Assembly (NCBI GenBank): GCA_014634225.1
Contig: BLFN01000831.1
Location: 30,127 to 45,126 of the forward strand
From: Acropora yongei
Lineage: Eukaryota; Cnidaria; Anthozoa; Scleractinia; Acroporidae
DNA length: 15,000 nt
Direction: 5' to 3'
Each line of letters starts with the position of its first letter. The first letter of the stretch is position 1. The notes beneath the pieces are model-generated. The model was given only the letters and a program-made list of their open reading frames with translations. It did no database searches and was not told where the DNA came from. Below are positions 8,301-15,000 of the stretch, in pieces. The translations under genes and the position numbers were made by a program.

Positions 8301-9312
8301 TAAATGGACGCTTGTAGCCCAAAAGGTTCTTCAAATCTAGATTCTCATGCACAGCATCTTACTTTGCAAGGTGCAGCTGACAGCTTTTTTCGGTCCATGC
8401 ACAATTCTGCAGCACCACATCCACATGTAGGGAGTTGATTTCTTTTTTTATGCGGGAGTGACTTTTGATGAAGGAGGAAAACCAGAGAAGCCCCCAAAAA
8501 AACCTTCAAGTCAAGTTGAAATTAAATTGAACTTAGTGCTCCTGACTTAAAGATATGACCAATGGTAATGCATGTACTATTTGAGAAATTTAGTAGTTAT
8601 TCTATTGCATCTTTATTTTGCTGCTAATAGTATGCGAAGAGTATGATGCCTTCATCTGCTATGCACCTCCTGACAAGCCATTTGCTGATGAAGTGCTGAG
8701 AAAACTGGAGCAATGGCCTTACCGTTTTAAAGTCTGCATTGATTATCGAGATTTTTTGCCTGGCAGTGGGTGCAATCAGTTGGAATTGTCAGCAAAAGCA
8801 ATTGAGCAGAAATGCAAGAAGGTGTTGGTAATCATGTCAGAGAACCTAACCAACTATGCTGTCACAGACTTCCAGGCAAAAGTTGCATTGAGTCTGTCTC
8901 CAGGTTTGTGCTTTACAGGTTTCATCAATTCTGTCAGAACCGGCCAGCCAGATCAGCTAGTCAGAAAATTGATGTAAGGCATCAGTTTTGATCCTCCACA
9001 GGGAGCCATTAGTGTGTTGGATGAGCACCAATATGAATAGAGGTGAAAGTGTAGCAACGGACTAAACTGATTTCAGCTTGTAATTTTCTAACATTGCTAA
9101 GATACACAACAACTAATACTTCAGTTAATTTTTCATTATTATTTTTTGCAGCGGCCAGAGAAAGGATTCTGATTCCAATAAAGTATAAGCCTTGCACAGT
9201 TCCACCTTGGCTGAAACATTTGTTTTACCTTGACTACACTACAGAAGAAGCACGGTTACATTTCTGGAACAAGCTTTTAAAGACACTGGGCTACAGGGAC
9301 AGTGGTTCATAG
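5038..9312 (+). CDS. MYD88: MyD88-like adaptor, gene B (complete, five exons, 262 aa)
   Basis: Exons are 5038-5323, 5653-5694, 7027-7053, 8631-8903 and 9152-9312, all with GT/AG introns in phase 1. Residues 1-95 form a death domain (RDWKTLAEKMGY, then LLSLLEKMERRDLIEDL), which in this family stacks with IRAK4 and IRAK2 death domains in the Myddosome. Residues 96-118 are a short charged then proline-containing linker from two tiny exons, in the place of the MyD88 intermediate domain. Residues 123-262 are the TIR domain, with box 1 at 123-130, BB loop RDFLPG at 158-163 and the FW pair at 247-248. The ATG has A at -3 and G at +4, a good start context, 38 nt after a TATAAA. The protein is a little shorter than human MyD88 (296 aa), mostly in the linker. 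There is no signal peptide or membrane segment, so it is cytosolic. An extra linker exon cannot be excluded without transcripts. Confidence 0.92.
5653..5694 (+). CDS. MYD88: Gene B micro-exon 2 (42 nt, charged linker)
   Basis: This exon lies between a strong acceptor (tttttttcctccatag) and a gtaggt donor. It encodes 14 residues, EESKRKKEERQLSD, when joined in phase 1 to exon 1. It is preserved in gene C (12903-12944), where the first residue becomes Gly. Position and charge fit the start of the intermediate domain. Being 3n long with phase-1 borders, it can be skipped without a frameshift. Confidence 0.8.
5758..5890. mobile_element. Fold-back MITE or hairpin in intron 2 of gene B
   Basis: Two arms of about 60 nt, beginning CACTTAATGAC and ending GTCATTAAGTG, pair almost throughout, including AACAGTGAATTTTGTTTCC with its complement and ATCTCAATGTT near a short loop. 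The structure extends imperfectly to about 5748-5900. It is present at the same place in gene C, so it predates the recent duplication. No clear target duplication was found. Confidence 0.65.
6286..6911. mobile_element. Older inverted-repeat element in gene B intron 2, interrupted by the TTAA element
   Basis: The left end TAGTAAAATCCAACCAG and the inverted right end TAGAAAAATCCAACTG form short terminal inverted repeats. The uninterrupted copy in gene C spans 13536-13740, about 205 bp. The borders rest on the inverted repeat alone, and no target duplication was confirmed, so this is a tentative MITE. Confidence 0.4.
6359..6772. mobile_element. TTAA-flanked MITE in intron 2 of gene B (414 bp)
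   Basis: Ends are GACGAAATCCG and, inverted, GACGGAATCCG, flanked by TTAA on each side (6355-6358, 6773-6776). Similarity between the ends continues inwards for about 65 bp (GTGGACAAAAATCT-GTACCA shared). In gene C the site reads gactttaatcc with one TTAA, the clean empty site. TTAA duplication is the hallmark of piggyBac-type transposases, though these ends do not start with the usual CC. No coding frame was seen, so it is non-autonomous. Confidence 0.75.
7027..7053 (+). CDS. MYD88: Gene B micro-exon 3 (27 nt, proline-containing linker)
   Basis: The exon lies between tttgttttag and a near-perfect donor (gtaagt). It encodes EKTPGPPET in the frame carried from exon 2. It is identical in gene C (13856-13882). 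It reads into LCEEYDAF of exon 4 with no stop and correct phase, which supports the call despite its length. At 27 nt most gene finders would miss it. Confidence 0.75.
7054..8630 (+). other. Intron 3 of gene B, no internal gene seen
   Basis: A 1577-nt intron with strong donor gtaagt. It contains the degenerate ATTA repeat, a C-run/A-run stretch near 7586-7610 and a 94-codon + frame at 7183 whose C-terminus is disrupted by homopolymer length change in gene C. None of this looks coding. Confidence 0.6.
8631..8903 (+). CDS. MYD88: Gene B exon 4: TIR domain, first part
   Basis: The 273-nt exon encodes residues 119-209, with box 1 YDAFICYA, the BB-loop RDFLPG and the segment before the ALSLSP junction. 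Arg158-Asp159 align with Arg196-Asp197 of human MyD88, reported as a TIR interaction surface (site II). The frame stays open past the donor to a TAA at 8975-8977. Confidence 0.9.
9152..9312 (+). CDS. MYD88: Gene B exon 5: end of the TIR domain
   Basis: The acceptor is tttttgcag. The exon encodes residues 210-262 and ends with TAG. It opens with the family motif RERILIPIKYKP and contains the FW pair (247-248). Lys250 occupies the place of human Arg288 (site III), while gene A has Asn there. The segment from residue 228 to 261 is where genes A and B part company. Confidence 0.9.
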
Positions 9313-9400
9313 ATTCACATACTTTTCTTGTTTTATATGTTTTTATTTATTTTATTATTTGACTTTTTTTGCACGAAACTATTTACAAGCATGAGTAAAA

Positions 9401-9406
9401 ATTAAA
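9401..9406 (+). terminator. Variant poly(A) signal of gene B
   Basis: The AATAAA of gene A is not kept in the aligned 3' flank of gene B. ATTAAA, the commonest variant, sits about 90 nt after the stop codon and is the best local candidate. Confidence 0.35.
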
Positions 9407-10259
9407 AATAACAAACAAGAACAGACAAACAATTTTTACCCAATGAAGGCTCATTACTGATGGACCGTACCTTAATGTACGGCTAAAAAATGCAAAATAT
9501 TGATGTGCAGACTAAACAAAAGCAATGTGTAAGACTAAGGATGAAACTCACAAACAAATCAAAGGAGCTGTCTAGAAGCTTAAACTTAGCGAAGAAGAAA
9601 TGTTTTCAGTCTAGAGTTGAAGATAATATAGTAAGAAGGTTTTGAATTTCCTGATCAAGAGAAATGAAAAACTTAGATCCTTGAAGTGTTAATTCAAACG
9701 GTCTGGTAGTTGTTCGAGATCAAAATAAGTAGGGTCATTAGAATTTTATGTTACTTCCTCTGTGGTTAGCATTTTGTTAAATGATTTTCAAAGAAATTTT
9801 AGACTGTCATTTTAACCATTTATATGATATCAAGTGCCTGTGTTCTGTATTTGTGCCACTTTATCCTAGTTTTCGTGGTACTTTGCAGCATCTGCCACTT
9901 TTAATGGCAATGTTGCATTCTGGTAAGTGCTAAATGCTGGTAAAGTAGTGACTGTTGGGTAATTGTTAGTATTGTGGATAAATTTGTTGGTGGGCCAAGC
10001 TAGGAGAGCACAGACGCAACTTGGATTATATAAAATCAACAGACTCTGAGAAAATGTCTGTAGAACACAACTTATCAATCATCTTACAGTTAAGTTACTG
10101 AATTTGGTAGGTATCAAATTTAGTCAATGTTATTTGCTCCATTTTTGTCCCCTTTTCATCCATGGTTTCCATCTATTTTTACCACTTTTTGTAGTTAGGA
10201 AACTTTGTATCACCCTGTCGCGCAGTTGCAATAAAACGTAAATGTATCTATGTAACTCC
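9407..10259. other. Gene B 3' flank, no gene seen
   Basis: Counterpart of the gene A flank but without the pogo-like element. A minus-strand frame at 9866-10078 is not open in the gene A copy and is treated as chance. The region ends at the minus-strand pseudogene. Confidence 0.5.
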
Positions 10260-10965
10260 TCAGAACCTGTTCACAAACTTCTGGGTCTCAGAAGGTCGAG
10301 TGCACTCGACCAGCCCTGAGAAACTGGACAGCAACAAGTTTACCCGCTTCCCGAGGCACTCCAACATCTGTGGGAGGACAGCAGAAACACCATCATTTTG
10401 ATATATCTCCTCAGATAACTGGGCAAGGAGGCTGCGTGGGTATTGGAATTTGTGCATCCCAATCGTCCTGAAAATAACAAACGAGAACGTTAACTACCGG
10501 ATCTTAGCCAAAGGGCGGGACCATATTGTTTTTTTTAGATAAGTAATCATAGCTATACTTACAGGGAACTCACTGTTTGGCCTCTCGTTGTTGTTCAAGC
10601 CGCTTTGAGTTTATACCTTGATTATACTCCAAGAACTGAAAAACCACAGTCCTATATTAACTAGGGACACTAAACTTAAAACAAAACTCGTTCGAAAAGC
10701 GTCTAATATCATCAGGTGACCAGCGAAAAAAGTCTTCCGGTTTTACACTCAAATCCTTTGCCGAACAGGTATCATAAATGAGTCTCTTGACATACGTCCT
10801 AGCTTTGAAGTGCTTTTCACCGTCGTTGGCACCGTCAAACTCAGGAAACTCAGCAAAAAGGGTCTTGGAGGAGTGAAGAGCCGAAATATAAGCATTAAAT
10901 TAAGAAACAGAAGGAACAACAACAGGAACATCTGAAACGTCATCCGGAGAGGAACTGAAATAGTA
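10260..10965 (-). pseudogene. Unrecognised minus-strand spliced gene or pseudogene, intron-bearing copy
   Basis: On the minus strand, the frame down to a strong donor (GTGAGT, exon ending at 10574) joins in phase 2 across a 106-nt intron (10468-10573, ending ttattttcag) to an open frame from 10467 to a TGA at 10260-10262. The joined reading includes FLEYNQGINSKRL, EQQREAKQ, then TIGMHKFQYPRSLLAQ and SGLVECTRPSETQKFVNRF. Upstream in the same frame, 10660-10899 is open for 80 codons and looks protein-like (KHFKARTYVKRLIYD, KPEDFFRWSPDDIRRFSNEF). In-frame TAA codons at 10900-10902 and 10657-10659 break the reading unless introns lie there. I do not recognise the family. It could be a gene fragment or part of a mobile element. 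The matched splice sites and frame make former coding status likely, and present function doubtful. Confidence 0.45.
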
Positions 10966-12246
10966 TCATCAACGTGAGGGTCTGAGACTGGATCTGGAGC
11001 AACAAGGCGATTCCCCGATTTTCTTACATCATCGGACTAGCGTGGTTAAATATGACAACCTTCCTAGCCACGACCACTTTAGGCGCCACGGCGACTAAAC
11101 CTTTTGCGCTGGCGACTTGATTCGGAGATAGTCGCAAAACAGGCGACCACAGAAAATTGATACGTACTTGAAGATACGAAAATAATAATCTATTGTCTGA
11201 ATTGTTCTGAAATGCTAAGGTCCTCTCTGCTGATATCCCAGAGAAAAAAGATGATAAGATGTCGATATTAATTTAAACGAACGCTTAATTTGGTAGGATT
11301 TTTGCCAAAATATTGTTTCCTCCACTGAGCACCAGTCAGTTGCCTAGCGCGTGACATTTCTGTTCACCTTGTAACGCGTGACAATGAACAAGCAATCGAT
11401 TGGATTCTTTTAATTAAACCGCATGTGTGGCCAATTTGGAAAGACAGTTATATAACAAATAAAAGTCTATTTTCGGGTTGAAATAAATGTCAAAAAGGAA
11501 AGTGAAAGTCGGCATGGAACATTTCAAAATAAATGTGAGTAACACGAACCCAACACGCAGTTGAATCGTTGTTAAATGATGCCACTATTGCAGACCAACA
11601 CAACAGACGAAACTAAACTTCGATAAAAACAATTCTCTTAAATGTCTTTCACCAATAGTAGAGCAAAAAGTATTCAATGCGATCTCCAACGCTGTATTTT
11701 TGTTTACGTTTTTGGGCTTATGGAAATAAAAGGAATGAATATATTTTGGTGCCTAAAAAACCCTTTGGCGAGTAACCTAAAGAGTTGGCCGCCAATTGGC
11801 CACTAAAGAAAAATATATTAACATGGAGGGCTGTCTGAGGATCAACAGGCGCTGCAAGCTACATGCAGTCATAGACTGCCTATTTTTTCTACTGGAGCTG
11901 CTCCTTAGCAGTATTCGTTCCCAAGATTCAACAGGAGAGAAAGCTAGGGTGCTAGGTTGCGTGAACGGGAGAAACCCTTTTGACGGTGTGGACTGTGGAC
12001 TGGTTGGTTGTGGTCCTTCCGCCTGAAGACCTCAGCACGTATCTGTTTTGAGGTGAACATCGGTTAAAACGAGGAAGATGCTGTGATTGGTGATTAGCTT
12101 TGCCCTTGGCACTTTTAGGAAACATTTGCAATATCTCAGTGGACGCTTTTGTCGTATACGTAATTTGGGCGTAAAACCGAACTTCCCACGCAACAGGATC
12201 TCATTTGGCGATCTCTGCTAAGAGAAGAGTTTTCGAATTTTGTTTT
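10966..12246. other. Upstream region of gene C, no gene seen
   Basis: Near-identical to 3704-4994, with a 17-bp deletion near 11027 and a 7-bp insertion near 11993. The direct repeats cgcgtgaca recur at 11348 and 11375 with the same spacing. Confidence 0.5.
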
Positions 12247-12252
12247 TATAAA
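12247..12252 (+). promoter_or_regulatory. Candidate TATA box of gene C
   Basis: The same TATAAA at the same distance from the start codon as in gene B. Roughly 300 bp upstream is also almost identical, so B and C probably share core promoter behaviour. Confidence 0.4.
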
Positions 12253-12289
12253 GCGGCTTTGTTTACGCTCTTAGATCGGTTAAGAAATC

Positions 12290-13882
12290 ATGAGTGAGCT
12301 GTTGGTAAGAGATTTAAGCTTCAGTGCTCATCAGCTGATTGAGGAATATCTACGACCTCCAAATTCTGGACGAGATTGGAAGACTCTAGCAGAGAAAATG
12401 GGCTACTCTAACCAGAAGATAATATACCTTGAGAGCTTTACGAGTACTGATCGTGGCCCCGTGTTTCATTTGATAAAGGATTATGAGAGCAATGAAAAAA
12501 CGGTTTCGGAGCTTTTATCTCTTTTGGAAGAGATGGAACGAAGAGATTTGATTGAAGATCTTCAAGGGTGTATAGGTAAATGTTTAGTTCTTTCATGATC
12601 GTCGAGTAAAAAAAAAACAAAAACATCGTGCTGTTCCAGCTATAGTTTGGTGTGACGGTAAACGTCGCTAGCATCAATCAGGTGGAGGCCAATGACTGTA
12701 GTTCGCGAAAAAATGAGGGCTTAGGAATTGAAATGAAGTGGTGTTTACCACTTCCGCACTTCGCACATTTGTTAGTCCTTGTGCTGTTACATGCGTGACT
12801 TGAAATGCTTGTTTTTTCTTTTTCCTTTTTTTTAATTGTTGGCACCAAAGCCCTCATTAGGATGAGGTAAAATATTACTTAAACTTTTTTTTTCCTCCAT
12901 AGGAGAATCCAAGAGAAAAAAAGAGGAGAGGCAATTAAGTGACGGTAGGTGTCTTGTATTATTGAGCTACAGTTCACTCTAAATGCTATTGCATATTTAA
13001 CAATTAACACTTAATGACTGGTTCCGGGGTGAACAGTGAATTTTGTTTCCCTAGAATCTCAATGTTCTTTGAAGTTGAGGGAAACATTGAGATTTGAGGA
13101 AACAAAATTCACTGTTTCCCAAGGGACCGGTCATTAAGTGATTTGTTATACAGCAAAACAAAACAAAAGCAAATTTTGAAAAATGTGCTGAGATTCCCGC
13201 ATCAACATCAGGCCACCTTCAACTGTATGCTCTGATCATGGCAACAGCGGTCAACATTTCGCACGTAACAGTGAACTGTTTCCCGTTTGAAGTCATAGTT
13301 TTCGCAATGTTGCCCACTCATGGCATTTGGCAGGAAACAGTTTCTTTCTTAGCTGTCATGTGACCATGAACTAGCCTATGAATGGGCATACTGTAGCAGG
13401 AAAAAGGCCAGCTATATCACAATAATACCTCTTCGAATGGGCTTTGAGTCAGTAGTCCAGGAGGCCAAAGGCCAAATGGGCTATTGACTCAGAGGCCATT
13501 AGGAATAATTGTTTTAGTAAAATAAATAATTGTTTTAGTAAAATCCAACCAGTTGCTCAAAAAAGTATTGAGACAAAACATCTTTCGCTAGTTTAGGCTA
13601 GACTTTAATCCTTTTTTGCCGCCAAAAACATTACAAGCATGGCAGGCTTTTGCTACAAGTGGGCTATTACATATAGCCTAGTAGTAGCTCAACCAATCAG
13701 AATGCAGCATTGATAATAGACCGACAGTTGGATTTTTCTACCGATGCTTATATGCAGGTACTGGGGCCATAGTCATTGATTTTTCTACCATTATGAGACA
13801 AGAGTGAACTCAAAGAAATGTATCTAATTACTTAAATTTCTGGACTTTGTTTTAGAGAAGACACCAGGTCCTCCTGAAACAT
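12290..13882 (+). CDS. MYD88: MyD88-like adaptor, gene C (5' part: death domain and linker exons)
   Basis: Exons are 12290-12575, 12903-12944 and 13856-13882, matching gene B exons 1-3 in length, phase and splice sites. The death domain differs from gene B at residues 2, 8, 45 and 81, and the first codon completed by exon 2 gives Gly instead of Glu. The TIR exons should start about 460 nt beyond the right edge if intron 3 has the same length as in gene B. The start context is a little weaker (A at -3, A at +4). No frameshift or stop is visible in the part present, so nothing here suggests a pseudogene. Confidence 0.9.
12903..12944 (+). CDS. MYD88: Gene C micro-exon 2
   Basis: This is the 42-nt equivalent of 5653-5694, with the same acceptor and donor. 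The first two exon bases are GA instead of AA, so the split codon becomes GGA (Gly) rather than GAA (Glu). The remaining 13 codons are unchanged. Confidence 0.78.
13008..13140. mobile_element. Fold-back MITE or hairpin in intron 2 of gene C
   Basis: Same 133-bp hairpin as 5758-5890, with a single base difference seen (gaggtg to ggggtg). The near-identity of both arms shows inheritance with the duplication rather than a second insertion. Confidence 0.65.
13536..13740. mobile_element. Uninterrupted copy of the older inverted-repeat element in gene C
   Basis: Same short inverted ends (AAATCCAAC / GTTGGATTTTT) as in gene B. The internal TTAA at about 13605 is the empty target of the element found in gene B. 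Confidence 0.4.
13856..13882 (+). CDS. MYD88: Gene C micro-exon 3
   Basis: This 27-nt exon is identical in sequence and splice sites to 7027-7053 of gene B. It is the last coding sequence of gene C inside the window. Intron 3 then runs to the right edge. Confidence 0.73.
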
Positions 13883-15000
13883 GTAAGTCATTTTTAACTT
13901 TCTTAACTGCTGGTTGATTAATTAATTAATTAATTAATTAATTAGCTTAACAATGTCACAAACAAACCACTTGCATGAAATGTTAGTTTTGAGTGTTAGC
14001 CGTTCGTTAGAGTGAGTGATGAAGGACTAACGCTCAAAATGCGAGCTCTCTTCAGGGTGGAAATTGGATCTCCATCAACTTGTTTGTTGAGTAATTTTAG
14101 AGTTACACAAACTACCAGGCTTGTTAATCATCCTTCCTTTCAACCAAGGACTGGCTTAAAGCAGGTATTGAGACAAGACAGCGCTACAGTTGAGACTCAC
14201 TACTACTTCAAGAATCTGTTGTTTTTTTTTTTCATCTGGCTTAAAAGTCAGGTTCTTCTATAAAATGGGACTTATTCAAGAAATTAAACTGTCTTAAACT
14301 GCTTCCTATTTTTGAAATGTTATGATTTTTTTGGTTGTTTTTTTTTTCATTTCTGTTTCATTTCACGTTGTTTATCAACAGTAACAATAGTACAGGAAGT
14401 GCTGAGTCGAACCACCCCCCCCCCAAAAAAAAAAGCTAGTTTTGGTGGGTCACTGATGCAAAAAGAAATTTAACTGTACAGATAATTAGCTAAAAAATGA
14501 CAGAGAGAAAAAAAAAAAGCTAATAACCCACTGAACAAATATTTGCAAAAAAAGTTTGCAGGATTTCAAGCCACACAATAACATGATGTACAGAAAGGTT
14601 TGCAAATTTACTGGTGGTTGTCAATATTTTGATAGTTTCGTTATGACTCTCAGTATATTCACAATTCCTTCATACAGATGAATAATGTTTCAATAATAAT
14701 TATCGACGTATTGGGTAAATACTTCTGTTGTTGTGTGGTAATATAGATCGAAATGCCAATGATCTCATTGTGAGGGTTTTGGAATCCCTTTATTGATTCT
14801 TATTTTGTTTATATTATGAGTTCAGTGTTGGACTGGAGTTCTCAAATTCCAGTAAGAACCTGTCTCAGATTCTAGGGGCACTTACCATTTGTCAGAAATG
14901 GGTGGCCAGATCAACCTGTCTGCAAATGAACAGTAACATGTCAGTTCTGCCAAACTGGGAGAGCTGCTTACTGCCAAACTGCTCATCTATAAAGAGCAGG
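13883..15000 (+). other. Intron 3 of gene C (to the window edge)
   Basis: Collinear with 7054-8170 of gene B at about 98 percent identity by eye, with homopolymer length changes near 14224 and 14416-14434. No exon is expected before about 15460 by comparison with gene B. Confidence 0.6.
13917..13944. repeat. (ATTA)7 microsatellite in intron 3 of gene C
   Basis: A perfect 28-bp run of ATTA. The same place in gene B (about 7088-7114) is interrupted by two substitutions (aatgaattagtt). It could serve to tell the two copies apart. Confidence 0.8.

Larger units (their letters stand above)
3148..10259 (+). repeat. Tandem duplication unit 1 (about 7.1-7.25 kb, contains gene B)
   Basis: Sequence from about 3150 matches sequence one period to the right with about 1-2 percent differences by eye, apart from indels (the 150-bp loss near 3336, a 17-bp indel near 3770, a 414-bp insertion at 6359). 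The unit holds the pseudogene, the MyD88 promoter region and all of gene B with its 3' flank. The left border is placed where similarity to the other copy drops sharply. The exact base cannot be fixed, because both sides are homologous. Confidence 0.7.
10260..15000 (+). repeat. Tandem duplication unit 2 (left part, contains gene C, continues past the window)
   Basis: Collinear with 3148 to about 7750 of unit 1. The last 130 bases of the window are, as far as I can read, identical to the corresponding bases near 8040-8170. The unit should extend about 2.5 kb beyond the right edge if complete. Confidence 0.7.

Noticed and set aside
9866..10078. 70-codon minus frame after gene B
   Set aside because: Not open in the homologous flank of gene A, and no protein-like composition.

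Overview
The window is animal nuclear DNA: AT-rich, intron-containing and full of small DNA transposons, with no bacterial-type operons. The recognisable genes encode MyD88, the adaptor that links Toll-like and IL-1 receptors to IRAK kinases, with its N-terminal death domain and C-terminal TIR domain. The protein resembles invertebrate MyD88, and I lean towards an anthozoan cnidarian (coral or anemone). That placement is an inference and a database search could change it.

Layout. Three MyD88 genes lie head-to-tail on the + strand. Gene A enters from the left and shows only its last two exons (989-1261 and 1507-1667). Gene B is complete (5038-9312) with five exons, 5038-5323, 5653-5694, 7027-7053, 8631-8903 and 9152-9312. 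These join to 789 nt, or 262 residues plus stop. Gene C begins at 12290 and runs off the right edge after three exons (12290-12575, 12903-12944, 13856-13882). The repeat period is about 7.25 kb. All introns are phase 1, and all internal exons are multiples of 3.

The duplication is not uniform. From about 3150 rightwards, sequence one period apart (3150-7750 against 10260-15000) differs by roughly 1-2 percent by eye. Left of about 3150, the tails of A and B differ by roughly 6-8 percent in non-coding DNA. This fits an old duplication followed by a recent unequal crossover with its joint near 3150/10260. The most striking signal is the last coding exon. Genes A and B differ there by 17 amino-acid-changing and one silent nucleotide, while the adjacent TIR exon has one changing and five silent differences.

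Between the MyD88 genes, on the minus strand, lie two copies of an unrecognised spliced gene or pseudogene. One (10260-10965) keeps an intact-looking 106-nt intron. The other (3148-3703) has lost exactly 150 bp covering that intron. Mobile DNA includes a pogo/Tigger-type MITE (2013-2527) packed with CENP-B-box-like 15-mers, a TTAA-flanked element in intron 2 of gene B (6359-6772) missing at the matching site in gene C, a 133-bp fold-back hairpin in intron 2 of both B and C, and an older terminal-inverted-repeat element around the TTAA insertion. I saw no tRNA, rRNA or CRISPR array.
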